A DNA stretch of 64,000 nucleotides from Paenibacillus sp. 19GGS1-52 (lineage in GTDB: Bacteria; Bacillota; Bacilli; Paenibacillales; Paenibacillaceae), in the NCBI RefSeq assembly GCF_022369515.1, contig NZ_CP059724.1, positions 1,364,001 through 1,428,000 on the forward strand. Reading direction: 5' to 3'. Position numbers and translations under genes: made by a program. Under the pieces are notes generated by a model, which worked only from the letters and a program-made list of their open reading frames with translations, was not told the origin of the DNA and did no database searches. Positions 36,058-46,100 of the stretch are shown in pieces (the first letter of the stretch is position 1; the number at the start of each line of letters is the position of its first letter).

Positions 36058-36100
36058 CTCACAGCTCTGTGGAGAAATCTGCAGGGCTGTGAGCATTTTA
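36058..36100. terminator. Terminator after gpmA
   Basis: CTCACAGCTCTG pairs with CAGGGCTGTGAG, followed by CATTTT. An A-run on the other side may serve the convergent gene. Confidence 0.85.
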
Positions 36101-36138
36101 GGAGACGGGAGCAGCAAGCTCTCGCCTAGTATATTACT

Positions 36139-37056
36139 TTACTTTTTTGCAAGAACGGGGACGTAAATCTCCATCACTGTATCCGGGCGGAAGTGGCAGC
36201 GCTCATCATAAAACTCAAAGTCCAGCTTACTCTCATCGTACTCATAGCCGCTAGTTGCAAACCACTCCTCAAAAATGTACTTCCACGTCTGGCCAATTAC
36301 CTTTGGGAAATCCTCTTCATTCGGTTGACCGTCTTTTCCTATGGCTGTTACATCCACGGGGGGAGTAGTGAATACTGCGTAAGTCGCTTCAGGAACTTCA
36401 AGCGTAATCATCTCAGGCGTCACTTTATCAAAATTGTCCACAATGACACCCAGCAAATAGATCAGGTTTCCGCTGTCTTTAGAGTCGGGCACACAAATGC
36501 CAACTTCACCATGCTTCGGTGGCTGGAGCTGTGCATACATTTTATTCTCCCAACCATTAGTATCGTAATTGTTCCAGAAGGCGGAGACATCCTTGGTATA
36601 GCTGCCATCGGCAATAGTAGTCTTGATTCCATAACCTGCAATTTTAAACGATGATTTTGTAATCATGCTTGGCTTCATCAAATAACCTCCAAATTCAATT
36701 GTGAAGTGTTCCCCAGCTAAATAATCTCGGACACCAGCCATTCTTGCGGTATATTGTGTCGGGTTGTAGCCATATTCCTTGCGAAAGGCTTTAGTAAATC
36801 CACTTTGGGTCACGAATCCATAGTCTGCTGCAATATCAATAATTTTTCTGCCTTTAAAAAACTCAACTGCGGCAAGGGACAAACGTCTTTTACGGATATA
36901 CTCCATGATCGGCATTTCCATACAGGCTTGAAATACTCGGCAAAAATGGTACAGAGAATAGCCTGCAAGAGAAGCAATATTTTCGGGTATTAATTCTTCC
37001 TTGATGTTGGCTTCAATAAATTCGATACAACGTTCTATATCAGATCTATAGTTCAA
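36139..37056 (-). CDS. AraC family regulator with GyrI-like effector domain
   Basis: A 305-residue protein. The AraC helix-turn-helix domain is N-terminal (IASLAGYSLYHFCRVFQAC, then DIAADYGFVTQSGFTKAFRKEYG), followed by a GyrI-like/AraC_E_bind domain of about 170 residues with EVPEATYAVFTTPP and YDERCHFRPDTVMEIYVPV. Such proteins (Rob/BltR-like) bind small cationic or drug-like molecules. AAAGGAAAG lies upstream. Confidence 0.9.
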   Translation of the reverse strand: MNYRSDIERCIEFIEANIKEELIPENIASLAGYSLYHFCRVFQACMEMPIMEYIRKRRLSLAAVEFFKGRKIIDIAADYGFVTQSGFTKAFRKEYGYNPTQYTARMAGVRDYLAGEHFTIEFGGYLMKPSMITKSSFKIAGYGIKTTIADGSYTKDVSAFWNNYDTNGWENKMYAQLQPPKHGEVGICVPDSKDSGNLIYLLGVIVDNFDKVTPEMITLEVPEATYAVFTTPPVDVTAIGKDGQPNEEDFPKVIGQTWKYIFEEWFATSGYEYDESKLDFEFYDERCHFRPDTVMEIYVPVLAKK

Positions 37057-37149
37057 ACATTCACTTTCCTTTCCCCGTACGGTTAATTACATTGTATCAA
37101 GATCATGTATGAATGATTGTTCCTGCGTTGCTGTTATGTAAAATACGAA

Positions 37150-37190
37150 AAGGTATCCTCGCTTCAGCTTTATGCCTGCGGGATACCTTT
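37150..37190 (-). terminator. Terminator after psd
   Basis: AAGGTATCC and GGATACCTTT pair around a GC-containing loop. Read on the minus strand it is followed by a T-rich tract. Confidence 0.7.
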
Positions 37191-37220
37191 ATATGTTCAT
37201 CCGTATATGAAATTCATCCT

Positions 37221-38018
37221 CTAAAGAGGACGGTGGAGCGTTCCCAGCCATTCGCCCATCTTGACCTTTGTATCCGTCCCTAATCCGGGGCGCGGAGTAA
37301 AGGTACCGCTCTCGGTAAGCAGCACAACCGTCGAACCGAACTCGAAATAGGCCAGATCGCCGCCCGCCTGCCATTCTTTAGCGTTGTCATCGGTGTAGCG
37401 GATACTGCTGACGTTCATCGCCCCTACCTTAACAACTGCAGTTTGGCCGCAGTCTCCGGCAATATAAGTAATGAGACGTTCGTTGCGGCTCAGCACACTT
37501 GTCATTTGTCTCATGCCGAAATCATTGACAGGATAGGCCCGCCCGCGAATATGCTCGCTCTCTACCTTGTGTCCGGTAATAGGAGCGTGGATTCGGTGAT
37601 AATCAGTAGGACTCAGATAGAGCACGAAGAAAAAGCCCTTCTTGTACAGCTCTAGATGCGGAGAGTGATTAAGCAGCTCTTCCAGCTTATAATCTTGACC
37701 TTTTACATTCATAATCGTTCCACAGGAAATATCGCCCATAGCGGTAATGGTAGCGTCAACTGGGCTAACCACGACGTTGGCTCCAGTGGCGATTGGCCGC
37801 ATGCCCGGCCGCAACTGACGGCTGAAAAATTCATTAAGCGTACGGTATTCTCCAGGATTCTTCTCCGCCTCAGCGGCAGGAATATGGTAACTCCGAATAA
37901 ATGCCGGAATAAGAAAACGGCTGAGTCTGCTATGGGAAAAAGAACCCATTAACCGGGAAAGCCATCTGTGCGAGGATAGCTCGGTCATCAGCCGCAGCAA
38001 TTGTTTAACCATGCCCAT
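37221..38018 (-). CDS. psd: Phosphatidylserine decarboxylase
   Basis: A 265-residue membrane-associated proenzyme that makes phosphatidylethanolamine. The self-cleavage motif is FGST (YFEFGSTVVLL), where the Ser becomes the pyruvoyl group of the alpha chain. Other conserved parts are NEFFSRQLRPGMRP, SPVDATI, YLSPTDYHRIHAPITG and the C-terminal GEWLG. The length matches Bacillus Psd. No pssA gene is adjacent. Confidence 0.95.
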   Translation of the reverse strand: MGMVKQLLRLMTELSSHRWLSRLMGSFSHSRLSRFLIPAFIRSYHIPAAEAEKNPGEYRTLNEFFSRQLRPGMRPIATGANVVVSPVDATITAMGDISCGTIMNVKGQDYKLEELLNHSPHLELYKKGFFFVLYLSPTDYHRIHAPITGHKVESEHIRGRAYPVNDFGMRQMTSVLSRNERLITYIAGDCGQTAVVKVGAMNVSSIRYTDDNAKEWQAGGDLAYFEFGSTVVLLTESGTFTPRPGLGTDTKVKMGEWLGTLHRPL

Positions 38019-38115
38019 CTCCCTTCCATAGTGCAGCAGTAAGGTCTCGCATGGAAGCCAGACCTTTTCCGCTCTGCATTATATTGACATAGAATAGAGG
38101 ACAAATCAATAACAG

Positions 38116-39201
38116 TTATCCTAGGGACCCGTTCTCCAGCAGAAAACGGGCATAGCTCATGGGCCGGCGGTAGCTGTCTTTCCAGATCTCTGTGAGCCCG
38201 GCTTTATGAAACCCATAACGCTGGTCGCGGCCATTGCATTCAATGAAAAAAAGCTGCCCATCCTTGGTGATGCCAATATCCAGCCCAATATCAGCCAGGC
38301 CGGGGAGGCTAAGCTCCAGCCAACGTGCTACGGCAAGACTTAATGTCCCCACGGACATACGGATATTTGCCGCCTCCGCGCCTGTAAATACCTGCTCCAA
38401 GGCATAGGAAGAACTGAGAGCTACACCGCCCCGAGCGAGGTTGGAGACGAAGCCGCCTGGGGCTGCGAGCTTGGCGAACAGGCCAGTGGTCTGCCACTCT
38501 CCACCCCAACCTCGCTGAACGGTGACGCGTAAATCAAAGGGACGGCCGCCAATCTCGGCCAAAGGGATTCGTTCTTGTACCAAGTAGGGCATAGCTGCCA
38601 GACGCGCCCGCAGCATACCTGACAATCCCTCCTGTTCAACAGGAACGCTTATCCAGCGCCGTGCACTGGGCGACAGGTAGAATAAGATCCATCTCTGTTC
38701 GCCTATGTGAACCATTCGCATGATGCCTTTGCCTATACTTCCCCGACAGGGTTTGAGAATGAGATCCGGATAAAGGGTCATCATTTTTTTTAGCCCAGAC
38801 AGACCTGTAGCGCTTGCTGGCAGAAAAGACTTCAGCTCCGAGCTTTGCTCCAGCAGTCGATGAATTTCATTCTTGCCGTAACGGTTACAGGTATTGAACA
38901 CCAGTGGACCCTGCTGGATCAGTCGCTCCATGCTTGCGTTATTCTGCTCATAAATCGCCCGGTTATGGATAACCTCAGGTGTCGGGATCACAGCATATCT
39001 ATATCCCTGAGCTCCTTTTATATAGGCGGCACTGTAGCCTGAGTCTGGATCAATATCAGCGAGCTTCAGGAAGCAGGGGGTTATTCCGTATGCTGCCGCG
39101 GCCTCCTCATAGTTATTAAGAGACTCCTGTCCCGTTTTGTGTCGGGGAACGCCCCGGTGCATAGCGGAATTCAGCAGTATTCCAACGTGCTTTTGCCCCA
39201 T
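38116..39201 (-). CDS. YheC/YheD-type spore coat-associated ATP-grasp protein
   Basis: About 361 residues. The N-terminus MGQKHVGILLNS and the ATP-grasp region (LILKPCRGSIGKGI, VQERIPLAEIGGRPFDLRVTVQR, DIGLDIGITKDGQLFFIECNGRDQRYGF) match the YheC/YheD family of endospore coat-associated proteins. The frame is open up to 39435, but the ATG at 39201 has GGGAGGAACGAAC upstream and matches family starts. It is divergent from the giant repeat protein gene, which suggests a shared role at the spore surface. Confidence 0.85.
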   Translation of the reverse strand: MGQKHVGILLNSAMHRGVPRHKTGQESLNNYEEAAAAYGITPCFLKLADIDPDSGYSAAYIKGAQGYRYAVIPTPEVIHNRAIYEQNNASMERLIQQGPLVFNTCNRYGKNEIHRLLEQSSELKSFLPASATGLSGLKKMMTLYPDLILKPCRGSIGKGIMRMVHIGEQRWILFYLSPSARRWISVPVEQEGLSGMLRARLAAMPYLVQERIPLAEIGGRPFDLRVTVQRGWGGEWQTTGLFAKLAAPGGFVSNLARGGVALSSSYALEQVFTGAEAANIRMSVGTLSLAVARWLELSLPGLADIGLDIGITKDGQLFFIECNGRDQRYGFHKAGLTEIWKDSYRRPMSYARFLLENGSLG

Positions 39202-39326
39202 GTTCGTTCCTCCCGTTATGTTGAGTAACTTTATTTCGCTGTTCTCTTCTTCTGTCAGTGTATGTTTGTACGCGCCTGTCAGGATGGACGAATGCGCGGC
39301 GGCAAAAGCCCTTTTTTTGAAAAATA

Positions 39327-39375
39327 AGAATGTATAGGTTTCATACGATAACTTATCGTTAGAAAACGGCTTTTC
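39327..39375. repeat. Partial copy of the bipartite dispersed repeat
   Basis: ATAAGAATGTATAGGTTTC, then ATAACTTATCGTTAGAAAACGG in the gap between the YheC/D and repeat-protein genes. It resembles the repeat at 35036-35135. Confidence 0.45.
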
Positions 39376-39477
39376 AGACATTACTCCTTTCCGCAAGCTT
39401 TGCTCTAAGGGTGTCATCAGCCCAGTCCGCTGCATATGATGCCTACGAGAAACAATAGTTGGAAGGAGGAGACTCTT

Positions 39478-42400
39478 ATGAGGAGCTCCAAAAGAAAGCA
39501 GCCGCGCATTCCGAAAAAACGACTCTATTATGTGGATAACCCCAATACAGAGGAACTGAGCATGCTGGTAAGCGGTCCGAAATTCACAGGAAATGTTGAG
39601 ATCGTCAGCAGTGAATCAGGGCTATTGCCAGTTCAGGCCATGCAGGTAAGCGGGGTCGGGGCAGGTGTAGCAGAACTAGAAGAGGTAACACCGCATTCAG
39701 CAAGTATTGTGCCGCCAGAGCCTAGTGTGGAAGCAGAGCTTCAGGAACAGGCGGATCATTTATCCGCAGCTCCATTATCCGTTCCCGAGAAGGAACGCCT
39801 GCAGCCGGTGTATACGGATGATCTGTCCGATGGAGCTGTTACCGGAACTAAGATCGCTCCCCGTACCATCGACGGGTCAAGGCTGAAATTCGGGATCATC
39901 GGTACACCTTGGTTGCAGGATTACGCAGTGCAGAGCATTAATATCGCGGACAAGGCAGTGACTTCCTCCAAAATCGCCCCGGAATCCATTTCGGGCGAGC
40001 ATTTAGCGGAAGGCAGTGTTAGCGGAGGCAAGCTGCTGGACCATTCGATCGGTGGTGAGAAGCTGAAGAATGGCAGTATCGGTCCGGAGAAGCTGGCTGA
40101 TCGAATCATCGGCGGGAGCCAAATCGGGGATAAATCGATAGAGAGCCGCCATCTGAGCGAGTTTATTATTACGGCTGATTTACTGGAGGACGGTGCAGTT
40201 ACCGGCGACAAAATACAGAGCAGCAGCCTATCAGGCCGTCACTTGGCCAACGGAAGTATTGACCGTTCCAAGCTGGCAGATGAAGCGATATCCGGCGACA
40301 AAATCGCTGATGGTGAAATCAGCGGCGCAAAGCTGGGTGATGCCGTCATTGAGAGTCGCCACCTTAGTGACCATGTCATCAAGTCACAGCATCTGGCGCC
40401 GGGGGCCATTGGACGGGAGCAGCTTGCTATCCGGTTGATTGGCAAGGAGCAGCTTCAGCCCGGTGTGATAGAGAGTACGCATCTGGCAGAAGGGGCGGTA
40501 GGTTCTAGACAACTCGGGATGGAAGCTGTCCGAAGCGTACATTTGAGTTCGGAAAGTGTGACCGGCGGCCACATTGCTGATGGGGAGATACTCAGCCGTC
40601 ATCTAGCCGACCGTAGTATTTCTTTTGTGAAGCTGGCAGAGGGAGCTGTGGGTACCGCACAGATTATCGAGCAAGCTGTCACCTCTTCGAAGATCGCCGA
40701 CCAGAGTATACTGGCCCATAAATTGGCAGATGAAGCCGTGACTACCCGGCATATCGCCAAATCTGCGGTGCGCAGTCCGCAGATTGCTATGCAGGCCATA
40801 TCCTCTGTTCATCTGCAACGGGAATCCGTGGACAATTCTCATTTAACAGCAGAATCGGTGGGATCTGAACAACTGCAGGATGAAGTCATTTACACCCGTC
40901 ACCTGTCCTCAGGGGCAGTCACTGGCGAAGTACTGGCTTGGGATTCGGTGACAGGAGAACATCTCCATTCATCCAGTGTTACTACCACCAAATTGGCAGA
41001 TGGGTCCGTGAGCTCAACAAAGCTGGCAGCGGGTGCGGTTGTCGGCAATGCTATCGCTCGTGAAACCGTGAGCGGGGAACATATTGCTATTTGTGCAGTG
41101 GAGGAGAAACATCTGGCCGATGCCAGTGTCAGCGGGCGAGTTCTGCAGGAAGCCGTAGTGGATGCTGAGCATTTGGCCCCGGGCGCCGTGGAACGAAGAC
41201 ATCTTGGAGAGAATAGCGTGACCTCTGCAGCTCTTCAGTCTGGCGCAGTGTCCGGAGATAAGCTGGCTTCCGGTTCGGTTAGGGAGATTCATCTTGCCGC
41301 TGGAGCGGTCCAACCGCACCATCTGGCAGATCATGCCGTGACCTCGCTGAAGCTATCGCCGGAAAGCATATCAACGGATAAAATTAACGACTTGTCGGTC
41401 ACCTCTGCCAAGCTCGCAGATGGTAGTGTGGATTCCGTCAAGCTAGCTGTCTCAGCTGTTCAAACTGAACACTTGTCGTCGGGAGCGGTCGTCGGAAATT
41501 CGATTAGTGATAGTGCTGTGCAAGGTAGGCACTTGGCTCCGGCGAGTATTGGCGGAGTGCATGTCCGCCCGTTATCCATCGGCAATGGGCATATCACCCC
41601 GAACGCGATTTCTTCTATACAGATACAGAACGGAAGTATTGATAGCGGGAAGCTGGCGAACCATTCCGTGAATTCCCTTCATCTGGCTGCAGACAGTGTG
41701 GGAAGCAATCAACTGATCCTTAAGTCTATTGAAGGCCGCCACATTCGTTCAGGTGAAATTACACTTCAGCATTTGGCGGAAGAGGTTAAGAGCGCCAATC
41801 TGCTGCCTGATGGCAGCGTCTCAGGGAATAAACTGGCAGAAGGCTCTATTCACGCACATCATCTGGCACCGGACAGTGTATATGGCACTCACTTGGCTAT
41901 GGAGACAATTGAAAGCCGGCACCTTACTCCGGGAAGTATCACAATGGAACACCTTGCGGAAGAGGTACGAACTTCCGAGTTGCTGCCAGATAGCAGTATT
42001 ACTGGAGAAAAGCTGGCGAAGGGTTCGGTCGGCTCCATTCATATGTTACCTGGAAGTATACATGGCAGTCACATAGCGAGGGGGAGTATAGATAGTCGGC
42101 ATATGATTCCTGGCAGCATCAAGTTGGAGCATCTTGCAGAAGAGGTGCGAACCTCAGAACTGCTGCCAGACGGTAGTATTACTGGTGAAAAGCTGGCGGA
42201 GTGCTCGGTGGGTTCGCTTCATTTGGCGCCGGGCAGTGTATATGGCGCTCATCTGGCTGGGGAGATGGTGGAAAGTCATCACATCCGTACCGGCAGTATT
42301 ACGCTGAAACATCTTGCAGAAGAGGTACATGGCACCGAGCTGCTGCCAGACGGCAGCATTACTGGAGAGAAGCTGGCGGAAGGTTCGGTGGGTTCACTTC

Positions 42401-45066
42401 ATCTGGCGCCGGGCAGTGTATATGGCGCTCATCTAGCTGGGGAGATAGTGGAAAGTCATCATATCCGTACCGGCAGTATTACGCTGAAACATCTTGCAGA
42501 AGAGGTACATGGCACCGAGCTGCTGCCAGACGGAAGCATTACTGGAGAGAAGCTGGCGGAAGGTTCGGTGGGTTCACTTCATCTGGCACCGGGCAGTGTA
42601 TATGGCGCTCATCTGGCTGGGGAGATGGTGGAAAGTCATCACATCCGTACTGGCAGTATCACGCTGAAACATCTTGCAGAAGAGGTACATGGCACCGAGC
42701 TGCTGCCAGACGGCAGCATTACTGGAGAGAAGCTGGCGGAAGGTTCGGTGGGTTCGCTTCATCTGGCACCGGGCAGTGTATATGGTGATCACTTGGCTGA
42801 GGAGACGATAGAGAGTCGGCACCTAACTCCGGGAAGTATTACTTTGGAACACCTTGCAGAAGAGGTTTATGGCACCGAGCTGCTGCCGGACGGCAGCATT
42901 ACTGGAGAGAAGCTGGCGGAAGGTTCGGTGGGTTCACTTCATCTGGCACCGGGCAGTGTAAATGGCACTCATCTAGCTGGGGAGACGATAGAGAGTCGGC
43001 ACCTAACACCGGGAAGTATTACCCTGGAACACCTTGCAGAAGAGGTTTATGGCACCGAGCTGCTGCCAGACGGCAGCATTACTGGAGAGAAGCTGGCAGG
43101 AGGTTCGGTGGGTTCGCTTCATCTGGCACCGGGCAGTGTAAATGGTGCTCACTTGGCTGAGGAGACGATAGAGAGTCGGCACCTAACTCCGGGAAGTATT
43201 ACAATGGAACACCTTGCAGAGGAAGTGCGAACTTCCGAGCTGCTGCCAGCCGGCAGCATTACTGGAGAGAAGCTGGCGGAAGGTTCGGTGGGTTCACTTC
43301 ATCTGGCACCGGGCAGTGTAAATGGCGCTCATCTAGCTGGGGAGACGATAGAGAGCCGGCACCTAACACCGGGGAGTATTACAATGGAACACCTTGCAGA
43401 AGAAGTGCGAACTTCTGAGCTGCTGCCAGACGGCAGCATTACTGGAGAGAAGCTGGCGGAAGGCTCGGTGGGCTCGCTTCATCTGGCACCGGGCAGTGTA
43501 TATGGCGATCACTTGGCTGAGGAGACGATAGAGAGTCGGCACCTAACTCCGGGAAGTATTACCCTGGAACACCTTGCAGAAGAAGTGCGAACTTCCGAGC
43601 TGCTGCCAGATGGCAGCATTACTGGAGAGAAGCTGGCGGAAGGCTCGGTGGGTTCGCTTCATCTGGCACCGGGCAGTGTAAATGGTGATCACTTGGCTGA
43701 GGAGACGATAGAGAGTCGGCACCTAACTCAGGGAAGTATTACCCTGGAACACCTTGCAGAAGAGGTTTATGGCACCGAGCTGCTGCCAGACGGCAGCATT
43801 ACTGGAGAGAAGCTGGCGGAAGGTTCGGTGGGTTCGCTTCATCTGGCACCGGGCAGTGTAAATGGTGCTCACTTGGCTGTGAATATCGTGGAAAGCCGAC
43901 ATATCCGTCCCGGAAGCATCAAGTTGGAGCAATTGGCAGAAGAGGTGCGAACCTCTGAGCTGCTGCCAGACGGCAGTATTACTGGTGCTAAGCTGGCAGA
44001 AGGCACGGTTAATTCTTTCAATCTCGCACCAGCCAGTGTATATGGCGGTCATATAGCTGTAAACACGGTAGAGAGCCGTCACATTCGTTCCGGCAGCCTT
44101 AAATTGGAGCATTTGGCCGAAGAAGTACGGACAGCTGAACTGCTGCCAGACGGCAGCATTACCAGTGCTAAGCTGGCGGAAGGTTCGATCCAATCGTTTC
44201 ACGTAGCGCCAGGTAGTATATATGGGGGTCACTTAACCAGAGATTCAGTAGAGAGCCGTCATATCCGTTCTGGCAGCATTACCTTGGAGCATCTAGCTGA
44301 AGATACCCGGACCTCCGAGCTGCTGCCAGACGGTAGTATTACTGGAGAGAAGCTAGCCGAGGGAGCAGTGAATTCTCTGCATTTACAGCCGAATAGCGTA
44401 TTCGGTGAACATCTTGCTGACGAAAGCTTGGAAGAGCGGCATTTGCGACCTGGCATCGTTAGGCTGGAGCATCTTGCCGAAGATACCCGGACTGTGGAGC
44501 TGCTGCCCGATGGCAGCATTACCGGCGCGAAACTGCAAACGGGGAGTGTGGGTACAACTCATCTATTAGCAGGTGCGGTAGGTGTGACGGAAATTCAGGA
44601 CGAAGCTATAGATTCCTCCAAAATTGCTTCATTCGCTGTTCAATCCCGTCATCTGGAGGAAGAGAGTGTGCAGGGCTACCATATTGCCCCTGGTGCAGTA
44701 AGCGGGGAGCATCTGGCAAACGGGACGGTGAATACAGAACATCTGTCTTTTAGTCCTGTACAGAGTGCCGGGAAACGAGAGACGCTCCAGCAGTTCGGGA
44801 TGACGGCGTTCATGTTCAATGGAGACGCAGAAAGCGTAGAAGTGACCGTATCATTCGATGAGAGCTTTGGCCATACTGGCTATGTGCTGGTTGCCATGAC
44901 GAATCAAGCTTACTTCTATGCTTCCTTGAAGAGCCGGGCAATCGGAGAAGCTGTGATCCAAGTGGTTCGACTGCGCGAGACCCCACATTTCTATGGTGTG
45001 ATCTCCTGGATCGCCATCGGTGCACCTTTAGCAAAACCGCTGTTTGATGATCGGTTATTTGACTAG
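39478..45066 (+). CDS. Giant decapeptide-repeat surface protein with WIAG-like C-terminal domain
   Basis: About 1862 residues. A basic start (MRSSKRKQPRIPKKRLYY) and a Glu/Pro-rich region of about 100 residues lead into roughly 1650 residues of decapeptide repeats of the form [IV]xGxHLAxGS. These predict a long solenoid or fibre. The final 105 residues (from about 1757) are globular and contain FYGVISWIAIGAP, like the WIAG-tail domain of Paenibacillus repeat proteins. There is no signal peptide, as usual for spore coat or exosporium proteins. The ATG at 39478 has GGAAGGAGGAGAC; an upstream in-frame ATG at 39436 is not preferred. Neighbouring glycosyltransferases may decorate it. The surface location is inferred. 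Confidence 0.85.
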   Translation: MRSSKRKQPRIPKKRLYYVDNPNTEELSMLVSGPKFTGNVEIVSSESGLLPVQAMQVSGVGAGVAELEEVTPHSASIVPPEPSVEAELQEQADHLSAAPLSVPEKERLQPVYTDDLSDGAVTGTKIAPRTIDGSRLKFGIIGTPWLQDYAVQSINIADKAVTSSKIAPESISGEHLAEGSVSGGKLLDHSIGGEKLKNGSIGPEKLADRIIGGSQIGDKSIESRHLSEFIITADLLEDGAVTGDKIQSSSLSGRHLANGSIDRSKLADEAISGDKIADGEISGAKLGDAVIESRHLSDHVIKSQHLAPGAIGREQLAIRLIGKEQLQPGVIESTHLAEGAVGSRQLGMEAVRSVHLSSESVTGGHIADGEILSRHLADRSISFVKLAEGAVGTAQIIEQAVTSSKIADQSILAHKLADEAVTTRHIAKSAVRSPQIAMQAISSVHLQRESVDNSHLTAESVGSEQLQDEVIYTRHLSSGAVTGEVLAWDSVTGEHLHSSSVTTTKLADGSVSSTKLAAGAVVGNAIARETVSGEHIAICAVEEKHLADASVSGRVLQEAVVDAEHLAPGAVERRHLGENSVTSAALQSGAVSGDKLASGSVREIHLAAGAVQPHHLADHAVTSLKLSPESISTDKINDLSVTSAKLADGSVDSVKLAVSAVQTEHLSSGAVVGNSISDSAVQGRHLAPASIGGVHVRPLSIGNGHITPNAISSIQIQNGSIDSGKLANHSVNSLHLAADSVGSNQLILKSIEGRHIRSGEITLQHLAEEVKSANLLPDGSVSGNKLAEGSIHAHHLAPDSVYGTHLAMETIESRHLTPGSITMEHLAEEVRTSELLPDSSITGEKLAKGSVGSIHMLPGSIHGSHIARGSIDSRHMIPGSIKLEHLAEEVRTSELLPDGSITGEKLAECSVGSLHLAPGSVYGAHLAGEMVESHHIRTGSITLKHLAEEVHGTELLPDGSITGEKLAEGSVGSLHLAPGSVYGAHLAGEIVESHHIRTGSITLKHLAEEVHGTELLPDGSITGEKLAEGSVGSLHLAPGSVYGAHLAGEMVESHHIRTGSITLKHLAEEVHGTELLPDGSITGEKLAEGSVGSLHLAPGSVYGDHLAEETIESRHLTPGSITLEHLAEEVYGTELLPDGSITGEKLAEGSVGSLHLAPGSVNGTHLAGETIESRHLTPGSITLEHLAEEVYGTELLPDGSITGEKLAGGSVGSLHLAPGSVNGAHLAEETIESRHLTPGSITMEHLAEEVRTSELLPAGSITGEKLAEGSVGSLHLAPGSVNGAHLAGETIESRHLTPGSITMEHLAEEVRTSELLPDGSITGEKLAEGSVGSLHLAPGSVYGDHLAEETIESRHLTPGSITLEHLAEEVRTSELLPDGSITGEKLAEGSVGSLHLAPGSVNGDHLAEETIESRHLTQGSITLEHLAEEVYGTELLPDGSITGEKLAEGSVGSLHLAPGSVNGAHLAVNIVESRHIRPGSIKLEQLAEEVRTSELLPDGSITGAKLAEGTVNSFNLAPASVYGGHIAVNTVESRHIRSGSLKLEHLAEEVRTAELLPDGSITSAKLAEGSIQSFHVAPGSIYGGHLTRDSVESRHIRSGSITLEHLAEDTRTSELLPDGSITGEKLAEGAVNSLHLQPNSVFGEHLADESLEERHLRPGIVRLEHLAEDTRTVELLPDGSITGAKLQTGSVGTTHLLAGAVGVTEIQDEAIDSSKIASFAVQSRHLEEESVQGYHIAPGAVSGEHLANGTVNTEHLSFSPVQSAGKRETLQQFGMTAFMFNGDAESVEVTVSFDESFGHTGYVLVAMTNQAYFYASLKSRAIGEAVIQVVRLRETPHFYGVISWIAIGAPLAKPLFDDRLFD
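41737..44526 (+). repeat. Tandem 180-bp repeats (about 15.5 units) within the giant repeat gene
   Basis: The codons for LLP[DA] recur 16 times at exactly 180-bp spacing from 41803 to 44503, with no indel. Each 60-residue unit holds six decapeptides. Units between about 42181 and 43860 are almost identical in DNA; outer ones diverge. This pattern fits recent expansion by unequal recombination. Confidence 0.95.
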
Positions 45067-45077
45067 TACAAAATGCG

Positions 45078-45105
45078 AGCGCAGCCTATGGCTGCGCTTT
45101 TGTTG
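45078..45105 (+). terminator. Terminator after the repeat-protein gene
   Basis: AGCGCAGCC pairs with GGCTGCGCT across a 3-nt loop, followed by TTTGTTG. Confidence 0.85.
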
Positions 45106-45245
45106 TATCTAGATTAAGTCGGTGCAGGAAGCCTTTTGTCCTCTTTTCTATGTGCAGGGTGACATTGGCCGTTACCCTGTGAAGCGTATTACATAAACTG
45201 TGTTGTACCCTAAAGCCCGATGAAGAAGCCCTGTAAGGAAGGTGG

Positions 45246-46100
45246 ATGAGCTTGAAGCCAAAAAGAACTTCAGCCCGCCGCACGGGGCGGCGGGTTTCAC
45301 CAATAATACGAACGCGGCGATCTTCCCGTCCGGTACGGCCAACCGCTGCATTGCCTGCAGCTAATCACCCGGAACCTTATGTATCGGTTGTTATTCCAGC
45401 TATGAATGAAGCTCGGACTATTGCCAGAGTGATAGCCGGAGCGAGAGGTGTTCATTCGCGCTGTGAGGTTATTGTGGTAGTCAACGGTTCCGTCGACAAC
45501 ACGGCAGAGGTTGCCCTTTCGTCAGGTGCACGTGTCATTTTCTTTGAACAGCCGCTTGGACACGACGTTGGCCGCAGCGTCGGAGCAGAAGCAGCGAAAG
45601 GTGAGATTGTGTTATTTACAGATGGAGATCTGGTCATTCCCGCTTCACAGCTGCGCCCCTTTGTGACGGCGGTTAGCCGTGGTGCAGACATAGCTCTCAA
45701 TAATTATTCCGGACCGGTTCGTAACGTTGTGCCCCATCCAGTGGTGCTTGCCAAGTATTCGTTGAATATTCTGCTAGGTCGCTCAGATCTGAACGGCTGT
45801 TCAATGACAGCTGTTCCGCATGCGATGAGCCGCAAGGCGCTTGAAGTTCTAGGAAGCGCATTGTTATCCCGTCCGCCCCTGGCACATGCCCGTGCAATCA
45901 TGGACGGTCTACGGATTGAGACTGTGCACAAAGTGCCTGTAGGGAAATTAAACACCGTTCGTCGTAAGGCAGGCAGTTATGATCCCTTGCAGCAGGTTAT
46001 CATCGGGGATCATCTGGAGGCTGTGTCCATGCTGTTGCAGCGACAGAGGGACAGAGCGGGGTTTAGTGACGGGAGCCGACGCCGGGAGATGGTGAGGTGA
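45246..46100 (+). CDS. GT2 glycosyltransferase with Arg-rich N-terminal tail
   Basis: A 284-residue enzyme. The first 40 residues are Arg/Lys-rich (KPKRTSARRTGRR). The GT-A domain follows with VSVVIPAMNEARTIARVI, VVNGSVDNT and the DxD-type metal site FTDGDLVIP. It is related to the next, frameshifted gene (shared GHDVGR-x-GA, SMTAVPHA and IGDH-EA segments), so the two are tandem paralogues. The ribosome binding site is AAGGAAGG. The acceptor may be the repeat protein upstream (inference). Confidence 0.88.
   Translation: MSLKPKRTSARRTGRRVSPIIRTRRSSRPVRPTAALPAANHPEPYVSVVIPAMNEARTIARVIAGARGVHSRCEVIVVVNGSVDNTAEVALSSGARVIFFEQPLGHDVGRSVGAEAAKGEIVLFTDGDLVIPASQLRPFVTAVSRGADIALNNYSGPVRNVVPHPVVLAKYSLNILLGRSDLNGCSMTAVPHAMSRKALEVLGSALLSRPPLAHARAIMDGLRIETVHKVPVGKLNTVRRKAGSYDPLQQVIIGDHLEAVSMLLQRQRDRAGFSDGSRRREMVR

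Noticed and set aside
42201..42788. Trp/Gly/Arg-rich frame within the repeat gene
   Set aside because: It is the +1 frame of the 180-bp repeats; periodic by descent from the coding frame, without its own start signals.
41737..44526. CRISPR-like array
   Set aside because: The 180-bp units have no spacers and are in-frame coding repeats.
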